DNA of 39,539 nucleotides, from the NCBI GenBank assembly GCA_024403335.1, contig JAKSSA010000016.1:1-39539 (forward strand), read 5' to 3'. The translations under genes were made by a program, and so were the position numbers. Positions within the stretch are counted from its first letter, which is position 1, and the number at the start of each line of letters is the position of its first letter. This document shows, piece by piece, positions 24,377-33,179 of this stretch. This DNA comes from Lachnospiraceae bacterium. Lineage in GTDB: Bacteria; Bacillota; Clostridia; Lachnospirales; Lachnospiraceae. The notes below the pieces were generated by a model. It was not told the origin of the DNA. It was given only the letters and a program-made list of their open reading frames with translations, and did not search any database.

Positions 24377-25465
24377 TCACATCTTAACGCTGGTTCCTGC
24401 CAAACTTTCGGTAAATCCTCTCTGCTCGAAAAGATAAAGAATAATCAACGGAACGATTACCATCAAAGTACCTGTAGAAATGATAGCTGATGTATAACCT
24501 GTACCAACACCGATTACGCCATGTTCTCTCTGCATGTACTGATTGAAACGGTCACCAAGACCTGACAAGCTGGTTGAAAGTAAGTCAGCATTTCCAAGGA
24601 ACAACTTTGAATAATATGCATCAGTCCACTGCCATACAAAAGCAAAAAGGAAACAGGATGTAATAATAGGCTTTGCATCAGGTAAAAGTACCTGTACGAA
24701 AGTACGCAAGGTTCCTGAACCATCAACATATGCTGCTTCTTCCATTGCTCTTGGAACATTTCTGAAATACTGCCTTGTCATGAAAATGTAAACACCATTC
24801 TTAAGACCCATACAGAAACCACTCATTAAGATATAGGGCAATGCAGAACCACGAAGGTTAACTGTGTGGCCTGTTATAAGCTTAATGAGACCTAAAATAT
24901 CAAAGTAGTTGAAGTGCAAATACAAAGCAGATGAAATTGTCTGAGGCGGAATGATAATCGTAAGGATAACGCAGAAGAACCAGAATTTCTTAAAAGGAAA
25001 TTCAAATCTTGCAAATCCGTATCCAACCAATGTACAAACCGCTACCTGCAATACTGCAAGGAAGGCCGAATAAAATAATGAACCTCCTAAGCATTTGCCA
25101 TATGCCATCAACTCAGAAACTACTCGGTAGTTATCCAAAGTAAAATGTGCCGGAATATTAATAACTGTTGAATCATATAAGTCTTTCTCAGCCATGAATG
25201 ACATTGAAATCTTACTTAAAATAGGTTGCAAAATAAGGAAACTCAAGCCAAAGAAAAGAACGAATCTGGCAACAATGATTGCCACTTTTTTTATCTTCAG
25301 TGCAAGCAAATAGCCCTGAGACATTCTGTTTCTTTCGATGAAGCTAAGGTCTACAAGACGAATTTCTTTGTTCTTCAATGCATTTTCAACCTGAGCCTTG
25401 TGGTCTTTGGAAGCTTGTCTGCTTTTATTCCATTTTTCTGCTGCTGCTGCAAAAACATTACTCAT
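24377..25465 (-). CDS. Carbohydrate ABC permease, MalG-type (pair 2)
   Basis: 362 aa with a charged cytoplasmic N-terminal extension (about 1-60) before six membrane helices. The EAA loop that docks the ATPase is EEAAYVDGSGTLRTF followed by LLPDAKP. It overlaps the MalF-type partner gene by 8 nt, so the two are coupled in translation; the ribosome binding site is weak. No ATP-binding subunit is encoded anywhere in the operon. Such importers generally share an MsmX-like ATPase encoded elsewhere. Confidence 0.92.
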   Translation of the reverse strand: MSNVFAAAAEKWNKSRQASKDHKAQVENALKNKEIRLVDLSFIERNRMSQGYLLALKIKKVAIIVARFVLFFGLSFLILQPILSKISMSFMAEKDLYDSTVINIPAHFTLDNYRVVSELMAYGKCLGGSLFYSAFLAVLQVAVCTLVGYGFARFEFPFKKFWFFCVILTIIIPPQTISSALYLHFNYFDILGLIKLITGHTVNLRGSALPYILMSGFCMGLKNGVYIFMTRQYFRNVPRAMEEAAYVDGSGTLRTFVQVLLPDAKPIITSCFLFAFVWQWTDAYYSKLFLGNADLLSTSLSGLGDRFNQYMQREHGVIGVGTGYTSAIISTGTLMVIVPLIILYLFEQRGFTESLAGTSVKM

Positions 25466-26381
25466 AATAGTATACCCACTTGGAAATAATAAATGTTACT
25501 AAAGCTACTATTGCGCCAACGCACACGAAGAATATCCATGACATTGCCGACGAGAAACCATAGTTCATATTAACTACATATTCTGTCTTTATTTTTGTCA
25601 TTAACTCACTGTCTGATCTCATCATACAATAGTCAACGATTGTATAAACAACATTTACTAGCAACAATGAACTTATCATAGGGAAGGTTACCTTCCAAAG
25701 CTTCTCCCAGGTTGTACAGCCTTCAATATCAGCTGCTTCATATACACTCGCTGAAATTGTCTGCAATCCTGAAATGAATATGATAATCTGAATACCCGAA
25801 GCAATCGCAACATCGTAAATTCCATCGATAACCTCAAACAGTGTCGAGAGTACGCTTGATCCTATACCACCGGATATAGCCGTCGTAAGAATTTTCTCAA
25901 TCGTTCCTGAAATACTTGAAAAAGTATTTGCTTCCTTCATCTGATCTGCTACCTGTGAAAGTAACTGGTTGTTAGTTTCGATACCAACAATAACACCTGA
26001 TGAAACAATAACAGGAAGGAAGAAAATAGCTCTTACCAAGGCTCTTCCCTTAAACTTAGCATTAAGCAAAAGTGATATGAAGAAGCTGAATACAAGTACG
26101 GAAATTGCTCTGATAACCATTGTACTGATTTCTTCTGTCAAAAGCTGTCTAAATTTAGGGTCAAGATTGAATGCCTGCTTATAATTTGCCAATCCTATAA
26201 AGTTCTTAGAAAATGAATTTGTAGCATTGTCAAACGTCACTTTACAGAAACTTGTCCAGAGTGAGTCTATCAATGGCTTCGCAAGGAATGCGATAAAGCC
26301 AATGATAAACGGTGCTATGAACAGGTATCCGGCAATCGCTTTTCTCGTGCGCATACTCAGATGCCTATGCTTTTTGTTCAT
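25458..26381 (-). CDS. Carbohydrate ABC permease, MalF-type (pair 2)
   Basis: 307 aa with six membrane helices. The N terminus (RTRKAIAGYLFIAPFIIGF) and the EAA loop YEAADIEGCTTWEKLWKVTFP are typical. There is an enlarged segment between helices (about 140-185, VADQMKEANTFSSISG), longer than in ordinary LplB/MalF proteins. AGGAG lies 5 nt before the ATG. It follows the large exoprotein gene by 28 nt and overlaps the MalG-type gene. Confidence 0.92.
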   Translation of the reverse strand: MNKKHRHLSMRTRKAIAGYLFIAPFIIGFIAFLAKPLIDSLWTSFCKVTFDNATNSFSKNFIGLANYKQAFNLDPKFRQLLTEEISTMVIRAISVLVFSFFISLLLNAKFKGRALVRAIFFLPVIVSSGVIVGIETNNQLLSQVADQMKEANTFSSISGTIEKILTTAISGGIGSSVLSTLFEVIDGIYDVAIASGIQIIIFISGLQTISASVYEAADIEGCTTWEKLWKVTFPMISSLLLVNVVYTIVDYCMMRSDSELMTKIKTEYVVNMNYGFSSAMSWIFFVCVGAIVALVTFIISKWVYYYE

Positions 26382-26409
26382 AATTACTCCTTTCCCATAT
26401 TGGGAATTA

Positions 26410-29007
26410 TTACTTTGTTACAATAAAACTTCTTGCAGGAATATAATTTCCGCGATATCCGAGGTCACCATATGTATAGTTTACCAATACCATTGTTCCG
26501 TCCTCGTAGGTTGTGCATGAAAGACCTGTTGAAATCTGCTCATGATCAACCATTCTCTTATTGAAAAGACTACCCATCTTTTCATTGAACTCATTGTACA
26601 TCTTAACCATTCGTGATCCCCAAATATCAAACTCAGCGCCATAGTATTCGGTGTACATTGTATTCTGAAGTTTCATTACGCTTTCGTCCATCAATGTGAA
26701 GTTCAGACCTGCACCATATTCAGCACAGAAAAGAATTTCATCTTCAATGTCATCAGCTAAGTTAAGTGAAATGCCGGTATAATCAACATAGCCATGCAAT
26801 GCCATCTGATAGAAAGGCACGAAGGTATCAAGAATACCATATTCGTTACCATGCAAATCCATATCCACAATTATGTCTGAATAAGGAGCTGCATATGAGT
26901 TACCAACATTTACACATATTTTCTTGTCGCTCTCATTAAGTCCTTTCAAGATGTCAACCTGCATATTCAATACAGCTTCTCTTGAAACAACCTCATCCTT
27001 ATGGTAATCAGCACTTAATTCCTTACCGATATCATCAAAAGATACATCCGTCCCAACCTTATCAGTGAAATTAATAAGATTGTTTGCCATCTTCACCATC
27101 AAATCAGGTCTTAACAAATACTTAGGTTCAAGACTGTCTCTTTGTGCAAAGGTAACTGCTGAATAAGGATAGATAGCAGCTCTTTCCTTGGTAGGAAATC
27201 TTGCAGGGCTTGAGAAGAAATTGAAGCCGTCAAGTATTGAACTGTCCTGAGCATATGCGGTAATACCATTAAGATATAATGAATAGCCTAAATCCTCTGC
27301 CAAACCTGATAACTTCTTCATCTGGCTCTTGCTGCCTGTCTGTGAAACTATCTTAGGGCTTGTAAGCATTGACTGCTTTATACCACCGTTTAAATATCCG
27401 TTAAGTTTAACATTTACATCCTTCAAACCTGCATCTGACATGAAGTTTAAGATTTCTCCGGCTTCTTTGATACTTGTAAGTTCGAAAGGACTGTTAACTG
27501 GAACACCTAATACCTTTACTGCCTTATCAACTGCACCAACAATCTCAACTGCCAAAGGTGTTTCGTTCTTATCTCTCAATACAGGCTTTACATCATACTT
27601 AGCAAATAAATAATCTCTGTAAACAGATGCAAGTTCTGCATAGCTGTTAGTAGGTTTGAACCAGTAGCTTTGTACAATAGATTCATTTGGAAGTGTTTCT
27701 TCAAAGATGTAAATATCGTCACCTGCAATAGCTGTTACTCTGTAAACATCCTTGTGTGAAATCTGGTACATAGCCTGAACATAGTTACTGAAAGCATTTT
27801 CGCTCTTACCACTTACATCAGCATTGATAGCTGCGTAGCTTGAGCCCTCATCCAAAGTACAAAGCATTGAAGAGGTTTCCTTTAAAATACCGAAAGCATT
27901 GAAGTTAGCTCTTGTTTCATGAACCAAGTCAGGTTTTGAAATTGCCCAGTCCCAACCATATACATTTGCACTGTAGGAAGGAAGTGTAACCTTTCCGTTG
28001 TTGAAATCCATCAAAGCGCCGCCGCCTTCAGGAATGAGTAATGAACCCTTTTCCGTCTTTAAACCGGCACCCATGTAAGGCAAAACGGTAAGATAACTTA
28101 TTGAATAACCATCTTTCCATGACATCTGATCATATGGAATTTCAACAATCAGTCTGTCTCCTTCAAGTTTGTAAATCATTGAAATATTGAATACAGGCTT
28201 GTTATTTGTAGCCAAGCTCAAGTCGTTATCCTTATCAAGCTTGTACTGCTCTTCTGTATAACCGATTTCAGCAAAGAATTCTTCCAATGATGCCTTAATA
28301 CTGTCCTTCTGAGGAGAACCATCTTTGTTTCTTCTCAAAACGTAACATACTTCTTCTGCAAGCATCGGATAATCTGCCAACATTTTTTCCTTTATATCAG
28401 GATCATCCTTTAAATCTGTTGCACTGGGTTCTTTGTCACCAACGATATCCCATTTCTTATAATAACTCTTTGCTCTCTTGTTACCGATTGCTTCCCAGGC
28501 AGCAGCATATTCTTCAAAACGCTCTGCCGGAACGATTGTAGGAAATACGAAAGTTTTAGGAACATCACCGATTGAATAATTAATTCTGATATATCCGTCG
28601 CCTTCTTCAATTTCATAAAGGCCTGTTGAAATACCGAACTCATAGTTATTCATCAGAATATTCTTAATTCTGTCCGTTGAATAATTCAAAATCAAGGTTG
28701 ATGCAAGTTTGTTCTTTTCCTTCAAACCAACACTTGGATCTTCAGAAGCACCCTGAGGATTTGAATACCAAACATCACCATTTGACTTCATCTCTACCTT
28801 GAACTGTGTAGTAGCTGAATCAAGTGTAAACTTCAAATCGTCATTTTCAAGAACATAGAAAGCTTTTGCTTCCTCTGCATCAAATCGTTTAGCAATAACT
28901 TCACTTTCAACTGTTTCAGTCTTCCAGTTCTTGGCAAGATATGCAAATCCGCCAATCAGAACAGCTAAAATAAGGATTGCTATTAATTTTTTATATATGC
29001 TTTTCAT
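26410..29007 (-). CDS. Large TM-anchored exoprotein, DUF5696-like
   Basis: About 865 aa. The start is set at 29007 (MKSIYKK) because GGGGGAAGG precedes it; an upstream in-frame ATG at 29079 overlaps the YIP1 gene. A single N-terminal TM (about 8-25) anchors an extracellular protein: a beta-rich half (about 50-480) followed by a region that reads like a TIM barrel (about 490-800), with KLNGYLNGG, YSLYLNGITAYAQ and YVDYTGISLNL, and a C-terminal beta module. From memory it matches DUF5696 proteins found with YIP1 and NHL genes in sugar-ABC loci. A glycoside hydrolase activity is possible but unproven; catalytic residues cannot be named from sequence alone. Confidence 0.7.
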   Translation of the reverse strand: MKSIYKKLIAILILAVLIGGFAYLAKNWKTETVESEVIAKRFDAEEAKAFYVLENDDLKFTLDSATTQFKVEMKSNGDVWYSNPQGASEDPSVGLKEKNKLASTLILNYSTDRIKNILMNNYEFGISTGLYEIEEGDGYIRINYSIGDVPKTFVFPTIVPAERFEEYAAAWEAIGNKRAKSYYKKWDIVGDKEPSATDLKDDPDIKEKMLADYPMLAEEVCYVLRRNKDGSPQKDSIKASLEEFFAEIGYTEEQYKLDKDNDLSLATNNKPVFNISMIYKLEGDRLIVEIPYDQMSWKDGYSISYLTVLPYMGAGLKTEKGSLLIPEGGGALMDFNNGKVTLPSYSANVYGWDWAISKPDLVHETRANFNAFGILKETSSMLCTLDEGSSYAAINADVSGKSENAFSNYVQAMYQISHKDVYRVTAIAGDDIYIFEETLPNESIVQSYWFKPTNSYAELASVYRDYLFAKYDVKPVLRDKNETPLAVEIVGAVDKAVKVLGVPVNSPFELTSIKEAGEILNFMSDAGLKDVNVKLNGYLNGGIKQSMLTSPKIVSQTGSKSQMKKLSGLAEDLGYSLYLNGITAYAQDSSILDGFNFFSSPARFPTKERAAIYPYSAVTFAQRDSLEPKYLLRPDLMVKMANNLINFTDKVGTDVSFDDIGKELSADYHKDEVVSREAVLNMQVDILKGLNESDKKICVNVGNSYAAPYSDIIVDMDLHGNEYGILDTFVPFYQMALHGYVDYTGISLNLADDIEDEILFCAEYGAGLNFTLMDESVMKLQNTMYTEYYGAEFDIWGSRMVKMYNEFNEKMGSLFNKRMVDHEQISTGLSCTTYEDGTMVLVNYTYGDLGYRGNYIPARSFIVTK

Positions 29008-29026
29008 GGCCTTCCCCCAAATTTCT

Positions 29027-29680
29027 TTAGCTATATCTGAATATTGCTTCTTTGCCAAGTGAGATAAAGTATGATACACCGGAGCTTATCATACCGAAGA
29101 ATAACAACAGAATGAATACGATTACAAGTACTGCAAATATTGTTGCAAAGGTGAAAGTAATTGTCTTCCAAAGCTTGTAATCATGTATCTGACCCATTGC
29201 CATGATGATAAGGAATGCACACCATACGATTGATAAGCTGTCTACTACTCCATAGAGTTCCACCATATTCTCTGTCATAAAGTTACTTATGATCATCAAA
29301 GGAATCTGGATTACTACATATGGAAGCATTCCGTAACATGTTGCCATGTATATCTGCCATAATCTTCCTTTTCCATCAAACAAGGTTGTCATACCCCAGT
29401 TGCCAATGCACCAAAGAGCAAGCGGGAATATAATTGTTGCGAAGTATAAGAAAATATTTATCTCTTCCCAATTTACCTTCATTACAATGAAGCCTGAGAA
29501 CTGAAGTTTTGCAACTCTTGTAAGCAGTGTAAGAATAAGAATTGTTGTAGCTGCTCCAAGTGTGCCTCGCTTTTCATGTGTCAAATCCCAATATCCGTCA
29601 ATCGGATGTGTCATGCAGTAAAAAGCGAACTTCAAGCTTCTAAAATATCTGCTATTTTGTATTGTGTTCTTCAAGTTCAT
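29027..29680 (-). CDS. YIP1-family integral membrane protein
   Basis: 217 aa with about five hydrophobic helices. It has the Yip1 layout: a soluble start RYFRSLKFAFYCMTHPIDGYWDL, then membrane helices with CYGMLPYVVIQIPLMI and a terminal bundle. The function of bacterial members is not established; here it presumably helps assemble or anchor the surrounding transport and binding proteins. Its start lies inside the NHL gene (29-nt overlap) with GGGGG 6 nt before the ATG, so expression is coupled. The exoprotein gene starts 19 nt downstream. Confidence 0.8.
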   Translation of the reverse strand: MNLKNTIQNSRYFRSLKFAFYCMTHPIDGYWDLTHEKRGTLGAATTILILTLLTRVAKLQFSGFIVMKVNWEEINIFLYFATIIFPLALWCIGNWGMTTLFDGKGRLWQIYMATCYGMLPYVVIQIPLMIISNFMTENMVELYGVVDSLSIVWCAFLIIMAMGQIHDYKLWKTITFTFATIFAVLVIVFILLLFFGMISSGVSYFISLGKEAIFRYS

Positions 29681-31175
29681 TTAATACCCCCGAACTCTCT
29701 ACCAAAAGTTTCTTTCTCTTTATTGAGTTATAAATTGACGGTACACCGAAAACTATAACTAAAACTGCAATTACCCAACCGATATTTTCACGAATCCAGA
29801 TTTTTCTGTACTGCTCATATGCAAGTGAATAATTGTAATCGTTCCACTTCAATTCGAAGTATTCCATAGCTTCTTTATATCTTTCCTGACGCATCAATGC
29901 ACGTCCAAGACCGATATATGCCAAGTCGAAGTTACCGTTAACATCCATAACCTCTCTCCAGGCCTCAGCAGATTCATCATATAAACCGCTGTCAAAGTAT
30001 TCAATAGCATCGTAAATGCAGTTACCGAAGTGGGTAGGTGTCAAAATTGTGATTGAGCAGTCAAGTCCGTCAAGTACAATCAAGTCTCTTCCCTGATGGT
30101 CAATTGCAACCGGCTTTCTGAAACATCCATTAAGATTTTCCTTGCCACCGAATACATAGAGTAAATTTCCCTGGTCATCATAAGCAAAGATACGACCTCT
30201 TTCCTTATCAAGACCAAAATATACATCGTTATCAAGAACTGTTACGTCAGTAAACTTTGAAGAACCTTTACTTCCGCCACCATCGCCCCAATAAAGGTCA
30301 CCGATGATTTCCTGATTACCGTTTCTTACCAAAATATCATTTCCGAGAAGATTTAACTTTCTGATAGGATCTTCACTACCGGAGTCAAGCGCACCTTCTT
30401 CAATGTGATATGTAGCTACATACATGAAGCCTTCTTTATCCATACATACATTATCATAAACTGTAGGAACGAAGTTTTCTGATGCAGCTCTCTGCTCTCT
30501 TGATGAGAATCTCTTCCAGAAATAGTCCCATGCATTATAAACTACCGGTGTAGCTCCAATGAAGCCTGAGAAAGTGCCATCACTTTCAAACTTACAGAGA
30601 CCTTTATTTACACTGTCTGCAACAATATAAACACGTCCTGCTCTGTCAACAACAATCTTTGAAGGAGCAAAGTTCCAACCCTGATCGTAAGTTTCATCAT
30701 TGGGCTTTGTACATTCCATCTGGAAAGCAAGTGTTTTGGCATCAACCTTTACAACTCTTCCGTTGCCCTTATCGGCAATGTAAAGATATCCGTCAGCACT
30801 TCTCCATATATCTGTGGGTCCTTTAAGCTCTGAAACTTCAGAGCCTGTAATGCTGTCAAAGGTTCTTAAAAGTGAAACCTTATCCTGGCTTTCTCTCTTA
30901 AGCTCTATGATTCTGTTATTACCTGTATCACAGATATAAATCAAATCTTCGTAAACATATAATCCTTCCGGTTTTGAAAGATTCTTGTCAAGTCCCATCT
31001 CATATGCCGTAAATGCGCCTGATGTTGTATATGCATCCGGACATTCACGAACTTCATTCCACCAGTCATAATTGTAGGTGTAACTTGAAGCCTTACTTAT
31101 ATTTGCAGGTGCTATAACAAGAACCATTGAAAGAACAACAAGAAGGCAAACCATTTTCTTAAATAACTTATTCAT
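29652..31175 (-). CDS. Secreted NHL-repeat beta-propeller with TPR and C-terminal TM
   Basis: 507 aa. A signal peptide (about 1-29) is followed by NHL-type blades (about 50-385, for example YIADKGNGRVVKVDAKTL, GRVYIVADSVNKGLCKF and DLIVLDGLDCSITIL), TPR-like helices (about 395-450, DLAYIGLGRALMRQERYKEAMEYF) and a C-terminal TM (about 457-477) with a short basic cytoplasmic tail. It is therefore displayed outside and anchored at its C end. A scaffold or glycan-sensing role in the uptake complex is an inference. It follows the MalG-type gene by 13 nt and overlaps the YIP1 gene. Confidence 0.85.
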   Translation of the reverse strand: MNKLFKKMVCLLVVLSMVLVIAPANISKASSYTYNYDWWNEVRECPDAYTTSGAFTAYEMGLDKNLSKPEGLYVYEDLIYICDTGNNRIIELKRESQDKVSLLRTFDSITGSEVSELKGPTDIWRSADGYLYIADKGNGRVVKVDAKTLAFQMECTKPNDETYDQGWNFAPSKIVVDRAGRVYIVADSVNKGLCKFESDGTFSGFIGATPVVYNAWDYFWKRFSSREQRAASENFVPTVYDNVCMDKEGFMYVATYHIEEGALDSGSEDPIRKLNLLGNDILVRNGNQEIIGDLYWGDGGGSKGSSKFTDVTVLDNDVYFGLDKERGRIFAYDDQGNLLYVFGGKENLNGCFRKPVAIDHQGRDLIVLDGLDCSITILTPTHFGNCIYDAIEYFDSGLYDESAEAWREVMDVNGNFDLAYIGLGRALMRQERYKEAMEYFELKWNDYNYSLAYEQYRKIWIRENIGWVIAVLVIVFGVPSIYNSIKRKKLLVESSGVLNELEEHNTK

Positions 31176-31188
31176 GTCTCCCCCCTTA

Positions 31189-32199
31189 TCAATCCTTCAT
31201 ACCTGAACTTGCCATTGTTTCAAGAATCTGGCTTTCAGCAAAGATGAAGAATAAAATCGGTACCATCATGATGATTACGGTAACTGCCGCAGCCTGACCT
31301 GTTCTTGCAATACCACCACCCTGAATCTGATTCAATGCGTAAACCAAAGTCTTCTTTTCTTCTGAATAAATAACATTTGTTGCACCGTTATTCCAAAGTG
31401 CTTGAACTGCGAAGATGATGATTGTCATACTTGCCGGCTTAACATTCGGGAAGATAATGGTCATAAAGGTCTTCCATTCATTAGCACCATCAATTCGTGC
31501 AGCTTCCATCAATGCGTCAGGAATACTTTCCATGTACTGCTTCATCATGAACAAACCAATCGGCATTGCAAATGCAGGAATAATAACTGCAAGATGAGTA
31601 TCTACCATACCAAAGAAGTTAATGATAAGGTAGTTAGGAATTGATGTTACATAACCGGTGAACATCAACGCAAGTGTTACAAGTTTGAAAAAGCCGTTTC
31701 CACCAGGAATATCACCCTTTGCCAATACATATGCTGCCATTGATGCGATAATCAAATGTCCGAAAGTACCAACAACAGTAATTAACAAAGTATTTGTCAA
31801 ATATCTTGAGAAAGGCACCCATGACTTACCCATTGTTACGAACAAGTCAGAGAAGTTATCCGTCGTAGGATATTTAGCAAATATCTTCGGAGGGAACATA
31901 AACAATTCATCAAGTGGCTTCAATGAACTGCTGATTGCATAAACAATAGGGAATGACATCGCTATCGCTATGAAAATCAGGAAAATGTAAAGAGCAATAT
32001 CGCCACCGATTGAACGGTTCGGTTTTCTACGCTTAATCAACTTCTTGTGATGCTTAACTACCTGCTTCTTCTGTCTTTTTGCTAAAGCAGCTCTTTCCTT
32101 GGCATATTCGTCAAGTTCAGCGGTAGTAGCCTTCTTTGCAGTATCTTCTGCAGATAAGGGAGCATCAATATTCATATTTTTTTCTTTTTTCTCTTTCAT
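31189..32199 (-). CDS. Carbohydrate ABC permease, MalG-type (pair 1)
   Basis: 336 aa. A long, charged cytoplasmic N-terminal extension (about 1-65, ending KKLIKRRKPNRS) precedes six membrane helices. The EAA loop is MEAARIDGANEWKTF with IIFPNVKP. The start at 32199 has GGGGAC about 10 nt upstream; MNIDAPL (eight residues in) lacks a better site. It begins 6 nt after the MalF-type partner. Like pair 2 it has no ATPase gene nearby. Confidence 0.92.
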   Translation of the reverse strand: MKEKKEKNMNIDAPLSAEDTAKKATTAELDEYAKERAALAKRQKKQVVKHHKKLIKRRKPNRSIGGDIALYIFLIFIAIAMSFPIVYAISSSLKPLDELFMFPPKIFAKYPTTDNFSDLFVTMGKSWVPFSRYLTNTLLITVVGTFGHLIIASMAAYVLAKGDIPGGNGFFKLVTLALMFTGYVTSIPNYLIINFFGMVDTHLAVIIPAFAMPIGLFMMKQYMESIPDALMEAARIDGANEWKTFMTIIFPNVKPASMTIIIFAVQALWNNGATNVIYSEEKKTLVYALNQIQGGGIARTGQAAAVTVIIMMVPILFFIFAESQILETMASSGMKD

Positions 32200-32205
32200 A
32201 TGTTA

Positions 32206-33144
32206 TCAGGTCCCCAATCTTCTTAAGAATTTCTGTACAAATTTATTGCAAAGTATCATCATAAGGAACAAAATTGTTGCGATTGCTGAAGCGTAACCCA
32301 TTTCAAATCGCATATAACCATAGTCGAACAAGTGAGTTACTACTGTTCTTGCGGCATAATCCGTACTCGGGAAACCGCAAAGTGTTCTGGTTACGTCACA
32401 TACCGAGAATGATGAAGAAATTGTCATTACGGCACCGAATAAAAGCATAGGCTTCATACTGGGAAGTGTGATGTACCAAAGTTCCTGCCAACGGTTCTTA
32501 ACACCGTCAACATATGCCGCTTCGTACTGTGACTGGTCAACACCCTGGAAACCTGCAACGAAGGAGAGGAATCCGACACCAAGTGACTGCCATACAATAA
32601 CCAGCATACAGATAGGTAGCATGTATTTCGGATCAAGGAAGAACAAAATCGGTGATCTTGTAATACCCAAGCTCATTAAGAGTGAGTTTACATATCCGTA
32701 AACATCGCCTCTGAAGAAGATTGAGAAAATTACGAATACGTTACTTGCTATTGAAGGCGCGTAGAAAATGATAACCGCAACACTTCGTACCCATCTTGGT
32801 AATTCGTTAATCAGCCAGGCAAAGAAGAATGAACCCAAGTAGCCGACAGGGCCTGTGATTATCGCTATAACCAGCGTATTCTTCAATGCTGTTATAAATA
32901 CATCATCCTGTAAAATCAGGTTGAAGTAGTTATCCAAACCGATAAATCTCGGAGTTTCCAGAATATTGAAATATGTGAAACTCAAAAATATGGATGAAAC
33001 AATCGGTAAGATGTTAAATAATGTAAAAATCAATGCATAGGGAAGTAAGAATAAGTATCTGTTTTTTCTCTTCTTAACTTTCATCCATGTGATTTCACGT
33101 TCTTTCTTCCTCAAGAGGAAGTATCCTTTAATATAATTTTTCAT
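32206..33144 (-). CDS. Carbohydrate ABC permease, MalF/LplB-type (pair 1)
   Basis: 312 aa with six membrane helices. It has RYLFLLPYALIFTLFNILP at the first helix and the EAA loop YEAAYVDGVKNRWQELWYITLP. The start is uncertain: the ATG at 33144 has a GGAGG 23 nt away across a small hairpin; a TTG at 33114 has AAGGA 9 nt upstream; and an ATG at 33084 (MKVKKRKNRY) matches usual family length. It follows the giant binding protein gene by 35 nt and likely pairs with that protein. Confidence 0.9.
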   Translation of the reverse strand: MKNYIKGYFLLRKKEREITWMKVKKRKNRYLFLLPYALIFTLFNILPIVSSIFLSFTYFNILETPRFIGLDNYFNLILQDDVFITALKNTLVIAIITGPVGYLGSFFFAWLINELPRWVRSVAVIIFYAPSIASNVFVIFSIFFRGDVYGYVNSLLMSLGITRSPILFFLDPKYMLPICMLVIVWQSLGVGFLSFVAGFQGVDQSQYEAAYVDGVKNRWQELWYITLPSMKPMLLFGAVMTISSSFSVCDVTRTLCGFPSTDYAARTVVTHLFDYGYMRFEMGYASAIATILFLMMILCNKFVQKFLRRLGT

Positions 33145-33172
33145 AATATTTACACTAAAGTGTGTATCCTCC
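33145..33172 (-). promoter_or_regulatory. Ribosome binding site separated from ATG by a hairpin
   Basis: GGAGG at 33168-33172 lies 23 nt before the ATG. Between them is ACAC-TTTA-GTGT (33152-33163, minus strand), which could fold and bring the two closer, or mark that the true start is further downstream. Confidence 0.4.
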
Positions 33173-33179
33173 TCTCAAG

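Noticed and set aside
28410-28643. Minus-strand 77-residue ORF within the large exoprotein gene
   Set aside because: Out-of-frame shadow with no ribosome binding site; the long gene is intact across it.
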